Assembly (NCBI GenBank): GCA_001914785.1
Contig: MNDE01000133.1
Coordinates: 1 to 34,325, forward strand
Origin: Acidobacteria bacterium 13_2_20CM_57_17
GTDB lineage: Bacteria > Acidobacteriota > Terriglobia > Acidiferrales > UBA7541
DNA: 34,325 bases
Direction of reading: 5' to 3'
In this document: positions 1 to 7,908 of the stretch, one piece after another
How positions within the stretch are numbered: position 1 is the first letter of the stretch
Layout: the number at the start of each line of letters is the position of its first letter
The notes under the pieces: generated by a model
Seen by the model: the letters and a program-made list of their open reading frames with translations, nothing else
Database searches by the model: none
What the model was told of the DNA's origin: nothing
Made by a program: the position numbers and the translations under genes

Positions 1-432
1 GGCAACGACGAGATGATTTCAGCCGGACTTAGAGCGCTGGATTGGCTGGGGACGATTCAGCGTTGCGAAATAAAAGGTCATTTTGTGCCTATCGGGTCAC
101 ATGGCTTCTATTCGCGGAAAACGGAAAAAGCGCGCTTCGATCAACAACCGGTCGAAGCATGTGCCGTCGTATCGGCTTGCTTGCAGGCTTATCGCGCCAC
201 CGGAAAAAGCCGTTGGAGGAAAGAGGCCTGGTCCGCTTTCAATTGGTTCCTAGGAGATAACGACTTGCAGATCGCCCTCTACGATCACACGACCGGCGGA
301 TGTCGAGACGGTTTGCATCCGGATCGAGCCAATGAAAACCAGGGTGCGGAATCGACACTATCTTTTTTGATGGCACTTCTGGAAATGCGCAAGCTGGAAG
401 AAGCGGACGTTACGGAGAGCAACTCGCGATGA
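1..432 (+). CDS. Glycosyltransferase-type protein, C-terminal part (5' truncated by window)
   Basis: The reading frame is open from base 1 and ends in TGA at 430-432, so only about 143 C-terminal residues are present. The visible part is helical and rich in Trp and Ala, with residues such as RALDWLG, FDQQPVEA, AFNWFLG and a terminal RANENQGAEST segment. That pattern resembles the alpha/alpha-barrel C-terminal domain seen behind some bacterial GT4-type glycosyltransferases. This is family recall, not a search. The ATG of the GH130 gene overlaps this stop (ATGA), so the two are probably translationally coupled and work on the same mannose-type glycan. The true start and the catalytic glycosyltransferase domain lie outside the window; a glycoside-hydrolase-like domain is the main alternative. 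Confidence 0.6.
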   Translation, partial: GNDEMISAGLRALDWLGTIQRCEIKGHFVPIGSHGFYSRKTEKARFDQQPVEACAVVSACLQAYRATGKSRWRKEAWSAFNWFLGDNDLQIALYDHTTGGCRDGLHPDRANENQGAESTLSFLMALLEMRKLEEADVTESNSR

Positions 433-1442
433 ACATTCTTGCTGAAAAAAGTCTTGCCAGACCGGTCATGAACAAGTACGAGACGCTATTTCACCGGCAT
501 CCCAGCAATCCTATCCTTACCGGAAGGGATTGGCCGTATTCCATGAACAGTGTTTTTAATGCGGGCGCGACGTTGCTGCCCGACGGCTGCACTCTTCTCC
601 TTTGTCGCGTGGAAGATCGCCGCGGGCTCTCTCATTTGTGCGTGGCGCGTTCGGCAAACGGCGTGGATGGTTGGGAGATCGATCGCGAACCGACATTCAC
701 CCCAGACGTCGAGCGGTTTCCCGAGGAGTTATGGGGGGTCGAAGATCCGCGCATCACGTATATGCCGGAACTCCAGCAATATGCCGTGGCTTACACTTCG
801 TATTCGCGTGGCGGTCCTGGAGTGTCTCTGGCGCTCACGAAAGATTTTTGCGTATTCGACAAACTTGGCGTCGTCATGTCGCCGGACGACAAAGACGCAG
901 CCCTTTTGCCCAGAAGGATTAACGGCTCTTGGGCTTTGATCCATCGGCCCATGACGCCGCTCGGAGCTCACATCTGGATTTCCTACTCGCCCGATCTGCG
1001 GCATTGGGGCAATCACAAGCTCATGCTGGAGGCCCGCCGGGGGGCTTGGTGGGATGCCAACAAAATTGGAATGTCACCTCCACCGATTGAGACATCGCGC
1101 GGCTGGTTGATGATTTACCACGGCGTTCGACGCACGCCGTCGAGTTCCATCTACCGGCTGGGGCTAGCTCTGTTCGACCTTGAGCAGCCAGAAAAATGCC
1201 TGATTCGGGGCGATTCTTGGATGTTTGCGCCTGAAGCGGAATATGAACGTCATGGCGACGTGCAAGACGTGGTGTTTCCTTGCGGCTATACGGTGGCATC
1301 GGATGGGGACACCATAAACCTCTACTACGGCGCCGCCGATTCGAGCATTGCGTTGGCGCACGGCAGCATTCGCAATCTCTTGACCTGGCTGGACGAGAAT
1401 GGCCATTCGGAACAATCTCACGATCGACGGCTACGCAAGTAA
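429..1442 (+). CDS. Glycoside hydrolase family 130 protein (mannoside phosphorylase/hydrolase type)
   Basis: The product is 337 residues, the usual size for GH130, a five-bladed beta-propeller family that phosphorolyses or hydrolyses beta-mannosides. Visible family signatures are FNAGAT (43-48), the RVEDRRGLSHL strand (60-70), the WGVEDPRIT block (102-110) carrying the probable catalytic Asp107, and the IYHGV segment near residue 220. There is no signal peptide, so it is cytoplasmic. The start at 429 overlaps the upstream stop by ATGA; ATG 468 (MNKYETLF) is an internal alternative and could be the real start of the domain. Coupling to a glycosyltransferase-like gene suggests turnover or remodelling of a mannose-containing oligosaccharide. 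Substrate and phosphorylase versus hydrolase activity cannot be decided here. Confidence 0.85.
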   Translation: MNILAEKSLARPVMNKYETLFHRHPSNPILTGRDWPYSMNSVFNAGATLLPDGCTLLLCRVEDRRGLSHLCVARSANGVDGWEIDREPTFTPDVERFPEELWGVEDPRITYMPELQQYAVAYTSYSRGGPGVSLALTKDFCVFDKLGVVMSPDDKDAALLPRRINGSWALIHRPMTPLGAHIWISYSPDLRHWGNHKLMLEARRGAWWDANKIGMSPPPIETSRGWLMIYHGVRRTPSSSIYRLGLALFDLEQPEKCLIRGDSWMFAPEAEYERHGDVQDVVFPCGYTVASDGDTINLYYGAADSSIALAHGSIRNLLTWLDENGHSEQSHDRRLRK

Positions 1443-1475
1443 TCGCCTAGTTCTGCTGCCGGCACATTCCTTGCC

Positions 1476-1700
1476 ATGAACTCGCGAATTGACGCTATAG
1501 AGAGAATCATGAGGTCGATTAATTGCCCATACTGTCAGAGTCAAAGAATCCATCGATCCAAGCCTAAAGGTGTCCTTGAATCAGGTCTTCTGGCCATGAT
1601 TTTCGTGCGACCGTTTCGCTGCGAGAAATGCGATTCCAGATTTTTCCGTTGGTCCATTAGCGAAAAGCCTGGACAGGCAAGGCCGCCCGTGACGAGTTAA
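1476..1700 (+). CDS. Small zinc-ribbon protein
   Basis: This 74-residue protein has two CxxC pairs (Cys17/Cys20 and Cys49/Cys52) separated by 28 residues, the spacing of a treble-clef or zinc-ribbon fold. The second pair sits in RPFRCEKCDSRFFRW, a basic and aromatic context. A start at ATG 1509 would remove the first 11 residues but keep both pairs. It begins 33 bp after the GH130 stop and could be cotranscribed. Role unknown: zinc binding is inferred from the cysteine pattern, and a nucleic-acid-binding or accessory function is speculative. Confidence 0.6.
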   Translation: MNSRIDAIERIMRSINCPYCQSQRIHRSKPKGVLESGLLAMIFVRPFRCEKCDSRFFRWSISEKPGQARPPVTS

Positions 1701-2145
1701 GCTCAGGTAAAGTCCACGAGCAAGTGGCCAGTCCTGCGCCGGCCACATCCTGGGTGCATCGGCGGCAATTCGGAAACTATCCAGAAACGGAAGATCTGAG
1801 AAATGTAGAAAGTCCAAATCACACAACAGGTTTTTTTCCTCTTATCGCTGAGGACGAGATAATCTCCACAAAAAGCTACTTGATGTGACGTGGGGGCATT
1901 CTGCCAGGTCTTTCCGACCATTCCGTGTACCCGCGGGGTACCTCACTTTGGCGTTTTTATGGTTTTTCTCCATTTTGCTATTTCGTAGAATCAATAACTT
2001 ACGTAGAATCAATCCCCCCGAGGGGTTCGACTCCGACCCTGGCAGTCCACAATTCCTGGAAGCAATCGTAGTTACGCTTTGAGCCCCCCAAATCCCAGAA
2101 CACCGATTCGCAACAAACGCAGCAGCTAGGCGAAAATTGCGGCTG
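1701..2145. other. Intergenic stretch with short repeats, lower GC
   Basis: No convincing gene is present. It contains GTGGCC/GGCCAC arms at about 1720-1746, a perfect 6-bp hairpin GTACCC-GCG-GGGTAC at 1927-1941, and two direct copies of CGTAGAATCAAT at 1984-1995 and 2002-2013. Just after these is GGTTCGACTCC (2024-2034) followed by TCCA, which resembles a tRNA T-loop and 3' end. The stem bases around that T-loop do not pair, so no tRNA is called; it may be a decayed tRNA or attachment remnant. A 106-codon open frame on the minus strand has low complexity and no family resemblance. Confidence 0.4.
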
Positions 2146-2853
2146 CTAGCATAACCATTCATGCTGGGGATCAGGTCGATCTGACGCGCAACAGTGGCTT
2201 GCCCGCAAGCCTGGTTGAGGGCTTTCTATCGCTACATTGCCGCCTCTCACTGTGATTGAGAGCTGCCTGCTCTCCTTTGAGTCGGCACTGTCCACTATGC
2301 TCACAGCACTAGCAAAGCGCTGTCCAGAATCTGCAAACCGGGCCTGACACCATAGCCAACCGGTGTACTGCAAGTTGAGATCTGCCGTGGCGCCGGCCTT
2401 GAGATCAAGAACGACCAGCTTGTACCAACCGGTTTCAATCAGGAGGTAACTGATCTCCTTTTGCGTCGCGTTCACTATTCTCAGGTTCCCGGGTCGGCTC
2501 GTCGACCCGTCATTCATAACATCGCCAAGCTCATAAATATCTTCAGATCGAAAACGAGGGTTCGGATACAAATCTCGGAAGTCACCGTCAAGAAAATCGC
2601 CCGTGTAGAGCAACTTGTGCGCGGTACGCGTACGACCATCCCGGTATACATTGAGGAACACAGCTCTTTCATCGAAAGGGAAGGGACGGTACTGAGATAC
2701 CTCGACTTTGTATCTCTGACGAGGCGAAACAGTTGAGAATAAAACCCTCGTAGCAATTCTGGGTGCGACCAGAGTCGCGAGCAGCGCCGTGCAGACAGAT
2801 GCAAAAACAGTAGCGGCTCTTTTCACCTTAGCCTCTCCGCAAGCGCGGACCAA
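2146..2853 (-). CDS. Hypothetical exported protein
   Basis: This is a 235-residue protein of unknown function. Its N-terminus is basic, followed by a hydrophobic segment of about 20 residues (AATVFASVCTALLATLVAP, residues 13-31), consistent with a signal peptide or membrane anchor. The remainder is beta-rich, with alternating polar and hydrophobic stretches (YKVEVSQYRPF, VFLNVYRDG, LYTGDFLDGDF) and three Cys in the C-terminal half. It is isolated, with no same-strand partner, and lies left of the orphan tRNA-Arg half at 3131-3175, so it may belong to an integrated segment. MKRAATVF is not available as a start; the upstream ATG at 2853 is the only ATG before the hydrophobic segment. Confidence 0.5.
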   Translation of the reverse strand: MVRACGEAKVKRAATVFASVCTALLATLVAPRIATRVLFSTVSPRQRYKVEVSQYRPFPFDERAVFLNVYRDGRTRTAHKLLYTGDFLDGDFRDLYPNPRFRSEDIYELGDVMNDGSTSRPGNLRIVNATQKEISYLLIETGWYKLVVLDLKAGATADLNLQYTGWLWCQARFADSGQRFASAVSIVDSADSKESRQLSITVRGGNVAIESPQPGLRASHCCASDRPDPQHEWLC

Positions 2854-3386
2854 GTACAGACCGCAAGGCCCCGGTCTGGATTAATCCTAAACCCTCTACG
2901 ATATTTGACGAAACCAAGTCGATACAAGTCACGACGAGGAGGGGTGGTCCGGATTCTGTTTGTGTCACGGGCTAACCAGAAGTCACGCCGGGACAGAAGT
3001 CCGCTTGTGGGAGATGACGTCAAACTTAGGCACAACTCGGGAACAAACACTGCCGAATACCGTGCAAAACGGTGATGCAAGACATAGGAAAAGACAAGAC
3101 GAACCAACTACTTAACGTGTCAGCGTTTACCTTCTAAGCAGAGGGTCGCGTGTTCGAATCACGCCGGGCGCGCCATCTCAAATCCTTGGCTGTCGCTTTA
3201 GTGCCATCCCCAAATCCTTTTTGCATTTCCGATCGATTTGCATTCCATGGAATTGCCCGGCAATGTCGATCGCTTCCAGTTTTAATCGGTTACCAGACTT
3301 GTGCCACACCTCCCCTCTCAGTAAAATGGCGCGTCCTTGCTTCCCGCTGCTAATCTCTCTTTTGCGTCATACCGGAGTCATACCGA
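2854..3386. other. Intergenic region around the tRNA-Arg scar
   Basis: Apart from the tRNA half at 3131-3175, no gene can be supported. The reverse-strand open frame at 2823-3107 is Arg-rich with no recognisable domain. The part right of 3180 is the leader of the downstream oxidoreductase operon; it includes a TGTCGA at 3264 followed after 17 nt by CGGT, a poor match to the ECF42-type sites elsewhere in the window. Confidence 0.4.
3131..3175 (+). pseudogene. Orphan 3' half of tRNA-Arg(TCT)
   Basis: The segment starts with the anticodon loop CTTCTAA (anticodon TCT), followed by a canonical 3' half: variable region, a perfect 5-bp T-stem (3148-3152 with 3160-3164) enclosing TTCGAAT, acceptor 3' strand CGGGCGC, discriminator G and encoded CCA (3173-3175). 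The matching 5' acceptor GCGCCCG and the D-arm are absent from the preceding 100 bp, and the 5' side of the anticodon stem has an A-C mismatch. Homology therefore begins at the anticodon loop, the classical crossover site of tRNA-specific tyrosine recombinases. It cannot make a tRNA and is best read as an attachment-site remnant marking the right end of an element that lay to the left. Confidence 0.75.
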
Positions 3387-5039
3387 ATGGGGCAGCAGTA
3401 CGACGTTATCGTCATCGGCGGTGGCCACAACGGCTTAGTCAACGCCGCATACCTCGCGAAGGCCGGCAAGAAGGTTGTCGTCCTCGAACGCCGCCACGTT
3501 CTGGGCGGCGCCGCTGTCACCGAAGAAATCTTCCCCGGTTTTCTTTTCTCCGAATGTTCTTACGTCGTCTCGCTTCTTCGCCCCGAAATCATTCGCGAAC
3601 TCGATCTTCCTCGCCACGGCCTGGAAATCCTCCCGCTCGACGGCACGTTCTCTCCCATGCCCAGCGGCGATTATCTCTGGCGCGTAAACGATCACGCTAA
3701 GTCCATCCGCGACATTCGCCGCCACTCCCGCCTCGACGCCGAAGCCTACGACGAATTCTCCAAGATGATGACCCCTATGTGCCGCTTCGTGAAGCCTATG
3801 CTCTCGATGGTTCCGCCCGATCCCACCACGCTCAATCCCAAAGATCTCAAGCAGCTGCATTTCCTGCTCCAGCGTTTCCGCGAGCTTTCTTCCGACGAGC
3901 GTTACACTCTCGTTCAGCTCATGACCATGAGCTCCGCCGATTTTCTCGACCAATGGTTCGAAACCGACGTCCTCAAAGCGACGATGTCTGCGTCCGGCAT
4001 CATCGGCACCTTCCTTGGCATCCGCTCGCCCGGCACCGCGTACGTTCTCCTGCATCACTACATGGGTGAAATTGATGGCGCTTTCCGCTCCTGGGGTTTC
4101 AGCCGCGGCGGCACAGGAGCCATTTCAAACGCCATCGCCGATGCAGCCCGCGAAGCCGGGGTCGAAATCCGCACCAAGGCGCCCGTCGGCAAGATCCTCA
4201 CCAAGAACGGCCGCGCCTGCGGCGTTGCCCTTCAGGATGGCGAAGAGCTCTCCGCGCAGGCCGTCTCCTCCAGCGTCGACCCGCATCTCACCTTCGAGAA
4301 ATTTCTCGAACCCAGCGAATTGCCCGGCGATTTTCTCGAAGGCGTTCGCCGCTACAAATTCCGCGGCTCTTCCGGCAAAGTCAATCTCGCGCTCGACGCT
4401 CTTCCCAATTTCAAGTGTCTCCCCAGCCCGGGTGCGCATCTTCGCGGCGCCATCTCCATTTCGCCCAGCATGGAGTACATGGAGCGCGCCTACGACGACG
4501 CCAAGTACGGCCACTATTCGCGCCGCCCCTACATTGATATGGTTATTCCCAGCGTCACCGATCCTAGCGTTGCGCCTCCCGGCAAACACGTTCTCTCTTG
4601 TTTCGTGCAATATGCGCCGTACAAACTCGCCGAGGGCACCTGGGACGAGCACCGCGAAGCCTTCGGCGACAACGTCATCAACACCATCGCCGAGTACGCG
4701 CCCAACATCAAGGACATCATCATCGGACGGCAGATTCTCACCCCGCTTGATCTCGAGCGCGAATTCGGCCTTACGCAGGGCAACATTTTTCAGGGTGAAC
4801 TCTCTCTCGAGCAGCTTTTCTTCCTTCGCCCTGTAGCCGGCTGGGCTTACTACCGCACGCCCATTCGCAACCTTTATATGTGCGGTTCCGCGACCCACCC
4901 GGGTGGAGGCATCATGGGAGCGAACGGCCGCCTTGCCAGCCAGGTCATCTTGAAGGATTGGTCGCTTGTTTCGCTGGCGCGCCGGGCAAAGTCTGGTCCT
5001 TCGCGCCCGGCTGCGGCTGCGTCGAAGGCGGCCAACTGA
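3387..5039 (+). CDS. FAD-dependent oxidoreductase, CrtI/PYROXD2-like (first of tandem pair)
   Basis: The 550-residue product starts with a Rossmann FAD/NAD-binding motif VIVIGGGHNGLVNAAYLAKAG (residues 7-27, GxGxxG-type variant) ending with the acidic ribose-binding Glu of VVLERR, and continues with the GGAAVTEE block typical of phytoene-desaturase-like proteins. A C-terminal FAD segment is visible (NLYMCGSATHPGGGIMGANG). The length and the GGGHNG and GGAAVTEE signatures fit the PYROXD2 branch rather than true carotenoid desaturases, and no crtB-like gene is nearby. It is cytosolic or membrane-peripheral with no signal peptide. Its stop lies 2 bp before the start of a paralogue, so the pair forms one operon and may act as a complex. 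Substrate is unknown. Confidence 0.85.
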   Translation: MGQQYDVIVIGGGHNGLVNAAYLAKAGKKVVVLERRHVLGGAAVTEEIFPGFLFSECSYVVSLLRPEIIRELDLPRHGLEILPLDGTFSPMPSGDYLWRVNDHAKSIRDIRRHSRLDAEAYDEFSKMMTPMCRFVKPMLSMVPPDPTTLNPKDLKQLHFLLQRFRELSSDERYTLVQLMTMSSADFLDQWFETDVLKATMSASGIIGTFLGIRSPGTAYVLLHHYMGEIDGAFRSWGFSRGGTGAISNAIADAAREAGVEIRTKAPVGKILTKNGRACGVALQDGEELSAQAVSSSVDPHLTFEKFLEPSELPGDFLEGVRRYKFRGSSGKVNLALDALPNFKCLPSPGAHLRGAISISPSMEYMERAYDDAKYGHYSRRPYIDMVIPSVTDPSVAPPGKHVLSCFVQYAPYKLAEGTWDEHREAFGDNVINTIAEYAPNIKDIIIGRQILTPLDLEREFGLTQGNIFQGELSLEQLFFLRPVAGWAYYRTPIRNLYMCGSATHPGGGIMGANGRLASQVILKDWSLVSLARRAKSGPSRPAAAASKAAN

Positions 5040-5041
5040 AC

Positions 5042-6631
5042 ATGGCCCTCGGACAACGTGTAGTCCTCATCGGCGGCGGCCACAACGCTCTCATCACTGC
5101 TTTTTACCTTGCCAAGGGCGGCTTCAAGCCCCTCGTCCTCGAACGCCGCGAAATGGTTGGCGGCGGCGCCATCACGGAAGAATTTTATCCCGGTTTCAAA
5201 GCCTCGACGCTCGCGCATACTCTCGGCCCGCTTCGCGTGGAGATCGCACGCGATATGGAAATCGATAAATTTGGGTGCGAAATACTTTATCCCGGCCCGC
5301 GCATTTTCGCTCCCATGCCCGATGGCGGCTCGCTTCTTTTCTGGAACGATAACGCCAAGACCGCTCGCGGGATTGCGAAAATTTCCGAACGGGATTCCCT
5401 AAAGTACATGGAATTTGCGGACGCGCTCGATCATCTCACCGGAGTCCTCGACCAGCTCGTTTCGATTACGCCGCCCGCGATCGACAAACCCACTCCCGAG
5501 GACCTCTGGACACTGCTCAAGACCGGCCGCAACGTTCGCATGCTGGGAAAGAAGGGAATCTTCGATCTTCTTCGCTGGGCGCCCATGGCCGTTGCGGACT
5601 TCGTTTCCGAATTCTTTGAAACCGAGCTGGTCCGCGCCGTCATCGCCGCTCGCGGCATTTTCGGCACGGCTCTTGGCCCTTGGTCCGCAGGTTCCACTGC
5701 CGTCCTTCTTCTTCGTGCCGCTTCCGACACCCATCCCGTAGGCACCGCTTCTTTTCCGCGCGCCGGGCTCGGCAGCCTCACGCGCGCTCTTGCCGAATCG
5801 GCCAAGCAAGCCGGCGCGGAAATTCGCACCGACGCGGAAGTCCAGCACATTCGCATCAAAGACGGTGCGGTTACGGGCGTCGTGCTCACCAATGGCGAAG
5901 AGATCGCTGTCGATGCCGTCGCCTCCGGCTTGGATCCGAAACGCACTTTTTTCCATCTCATCGATCCGTCCCAGCTCGACCCCACCTTCGCCAATCGCCT
6001 CAAGAATTTCCGTTCGAATGGCACGGTCGCCAAAGTCAATCTCGCTCTTGGTAGTCTTCCCACTTTCTCCGCCCTCGATCCCACCGAGGGTTTCCTGGAA
6101 GCTCTCTCCGGCCGCATCCACATCGGCCCCGACATCGATTATCTCGAGCGTGCCTTTGACGCCTCCAAGTACGGCGAATTCTCTCCAGCGCCCTATCTCG
6201 ACGTCGTCATCCCTACGATTCTCGATCCGGAACTCGCGCCCGAAGGCAAACACATCCTTTCCGCCTGCGTGCAATTCGCTCCTTATAAATTGAGGGAAGG
6301 GGACTGGGACCTCTGCCGCCGGGAACTCGGCGCCGTCGTCATCAGAACTCTCTCCAACTATGTGCCGGATCTTCCCAGCCTGGTCGAAGGCATCCAAGTC
6401 ATCACACCCAAAGATCTCGAAACCTCCTACACTTTCACCGGTGGCCACATTTTCCACGGCGAGCTTGCGCTCGACCAGCTCTTTACCATGCGTCCCGTTC
6501 TTGATTGGGCGCGCTACAAAACGCCCATCCGTGGCCTCTTTCTTTGCGGCTCGGGCACGCATCCCGGCAACGGCCTCACCGGCGCAAGCGGCGCCAACGC
6601 CGCCCGCGAAATCATCCGCGACCTCCGGTGA
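5042..6631 (+). CDS. FAD-dependent oxidoreductase, CrtI/PYROXD2-like (second of tandem pair)
   Basis: This 529-residue paralogue begins at ATG 5042, directly before the dinucleotide-binding motif VVLIGGGHNALITAFYLAKGG; an upstream in-frame ATG at 4880 would overlap the first gene by 160 bp and add an unrelated Arg/Pro-rich tail, so it was not used. It shares with its neighbour the LERREMVGGGAITEE block, the YAPYKLREG-like segment (QFAPYKLREGDWD) and the C-terminal FLCGSGTHPGNGLTGASG motif. The two are clearly diverged, so this is an old duplication. The 2-bp gap suggests coupled translation and perhaps a heteromeric enzyme. Catalytic substrate cannot be inferred from the sequence. Confidence 0.85.
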   Translation: MALGQRVVLIGGGHNALITAFYLAKGGFKPLVLERREMVGGGAITEEFYPGFKASTLAHTLGPLRVEIARDMEIDKFGCEILYPGPRIFAPMPDGGSLLFWNDNAKTARGIAKISERDSLKYMEFADALDHLTGVLDQLVSITPPAIDKPTPEDLWTLLKTGRNVRMLGKKGIFDLLRWAPMAVADFVSEFFETELVRAVIAARGIFGTALGPWSAGSTAVLLLRAASDTHPVGTASFPRAGLGSLTRALAESAKQAGAEIRTDAEVQHIRIKDGAVTGVVLTNGEEIAVDAVASGLDPKRTFFHLIDPSQLDPTFANRLKNFRSNGTVAKVNLALGSLPTFSALDPTEGFLEALSGRIHIGPDIDYLERAFDASKYGEFSPAPYLDVVIPTILDPELAPEGKHILSACVQFAPYKLREGDWDLCRRELGAVVIRTLSNYVPDLPSLVEGIQVITPKDLETSYTFTGGHIFHGELALDQLFTMRPVLDWARYKTPIRGLFLCGSGTHPGNGLTGASGANAAREIIRDLR

Positions 6632-6657
6632 TGTTGCTTTATCCTTGGTGAGAACCT

Positions 6658-7119
6658 ATGGCTGGCTACTTCCTTGTTGATCATCCCGATGTGAATCGTC
6701 TCCTAAGCGAGTGGCGATGGCTGTGCCCCCAATCCATGGGACTTGTCGCCAAAAGCGCCTTTGGAGACCTGTTTCTGCACGACGAAACAGGGAAAGTCTT
6801 CAAGTTGGACATCGCAATCGGTAAATTGACGGAGGTCGCGCAATCCGAGACAGAATTTCGGAAACTGGCTTGCACGAAAGAGAAGCGAGAGGAATGGTTC
6901 GCGGAGAGCGATGAGCTAGCCGCAATGGAGCGAGGACTCAAACCGGACCAAGATCAGTGCATAGCATTCAAGATTCCCATCGTGTTCACCGAAGGCGGCA
7001 GTCCAGACAACGCGTACGTGGGCAGTCTATATGAACGGGCATCATTTCTTGGGGACTTGAATCGACAGCTTTCACAACTCCCTGACGGCTCCAAGGTGCG
7101 GCTTCGAATCCAGAAATGA
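6658..7119 (+). CDS. Tdi1/DUF1851-like immunity-domain protein
   Basis: The 153-residue protein has the layout of the T6SS immunity protein Tdi1 C-terminal domain (DUF1851): FGDLFLHDETGKVFKLD (36-52), a central EEWF segment, then a QCIAFKIPIVFTEGG block, PDNAYVG and a final FLGDLNRQL helix. In the family the ends of these blocks are written GD-f, GG-N and Q. It is cytosolic with no signal peptide. It follows the oxidoreductases by 26 bp, but no effector, Hcp, VgrG or toxin gene is visible nearby, so it may be an orphan immunity gene or a domesticated regulator. The family assignment rests on motif recall and is moderate. Confidence 0.6.
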   Translation: MAGYFLVDHPDVNRLLSEWRWLCPQSMGLVAKSAFGDLFLHDETGKVFKLDIAIGKLTEVAQSETEFRKLACTKEKREEWFAESDELAAMERGLKPDQDQCIAFKIPIVFTEGGSPDNAYVGSLYERASFLGDLNRQLSQLPDGSKVRLRIQK

Positions 7120-7161
7120 AATCCTCATTTAAGATATAGAAGAGACACTGCGCTAATCTTC

Positions 7162-7759
7162 GTGGGCACCGTGCCGCCAAAACCGACATTTTTCCCGACG
7201 CCAGCCGACTTCCGCGACTGGTTCGAAGCGCACCACGACAAATTCCGCGAACTCCTTGTGGGCTTCTACAAGAAGGATTCCGGAAAGCCCAGCATCACCT
7301 GGCCCGAATCCGTGCAAGTTGCACTGCGTTTCGGGTGGATCGATGGCGTTCGTAAGAGCATCGACGAGATCAGCTATATGATTCGCTTCACTCCGCGCAA
7401 GCCCACCAGCACCTGGAGCGCCATTAACATCAAATTTGTTCAAGAACTCACGAGGAAAGGCCTGATGCATCCCGCCGGCCTCAAGGCCTTCGCCGCTCGC
7501 ACGGCAAAAAAGTCTGCATCTATTCTTACGAGCAACGCAAGACCGCCCAGTTCACTCGCGAGCAAGCGAAACAGTTTCGCGCCAACAAAGCCGCCTGGGA
7601 ATTTTCCGTTCGCAACCTCCTTGGTACCAAAGAGTGTGCACTTATTGGGTCGTCACCGCAAAAAAGGAAGAAACAAAACGCAAGCGGCTTTCCTTGCTCA
7701 TAAAGAATTCCCAGAATCGACGATCGATGCGCCAGCTCGCGCCAACGAAGAAGAAGTGA
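7162..7759 (+). pseudogene. YdeI/OmpD-associated family protein, two frameshifts
   Basis: Three successive frames rebuild one YdeI-like protein of about 199 residues. Frame one (GTG 7162 to about 7511) gives TPADFRDWFEAHHDK, LLVGFYKKDSGKPSITW and the GWIDGVRK motif. Frame two (about 7512-7605) gives YSYEQRKTAQFTREQ and ANKAAWEF. Frame three (about 7606-7759) gives QPPWYQRVCTYWVV and a Lys/Arg-rich tail ending in TGA. The shifts fall in A6 (7506-7511) and T4 (7602-7605); adding one base to each restores the protein exactly. Either the gene is decaying, or these are homopolymer errors in the assembly and the gene is intact. Family members have been linked to bacteriocin or peptide resistance. 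Confidence 0.75.
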
Positions 7760-7792
7760 CTTGACGGCCGCCGTGTACAATTTGAGTATGTG

Positions 7793-7814
7793 GGATAGAC
7801 ATTCCTGTCTGTCC
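7793..7814. repeat. Near-perfect palindrome downstream of the YdeI gene
   Basis: GGATAGACA and TGTCTGTCC form a 9-bp stem (one G-T pair) around TTCC, followed by TCTTT. It could act as a transcription terminator for the upstream gene or be one copy of a dispersed palindromic repeat; the window holds no second copy. Confidence 0.45.
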
Positions 7815-7908
7815 TCTTTCGGTTCTCTGTGTCTCTGGGTTTCATTCTCCGTTCTTGTAAGTACGCGTGTAGAATGTTCGCGCACTGCGAACCAATAGCG
7901 AGGTCTCA

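Noticed and set aside
2024..2049. tRNA-like 3' end
   Set aside because: The T-stem fails to pair at three of five positions and no anticodon arm is present; listed only as a weak observation.
1842..2162. 106-codon reverse-strand frame
   Set aside because: No ribosome-binding site, no domain, and overlaps the hairpin and direct repeats.
3264..3290. TGTCGA with 17-nt spacer before CGGT, upstream of the first oxidoreductase
   Set aside because: The -10 half (CGGT) does not fit CGWC and the GTAGAG extension is absent; likely chance.
3435..4058. 207-codon reverse-strand frame opposite the first oxidoreductase
   Set aside because: It lies fully inside a strong gene with biased codons; the product is compositionally odd and has no domain. 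Shadow frame.
5399..6562. 387-codon reverse-strand frame opposite the second oxidoreductase
   Set aside because: Gly, Glu and Arg-rich product mirroring the codon bias of the true gene; no ribosome-binding site.
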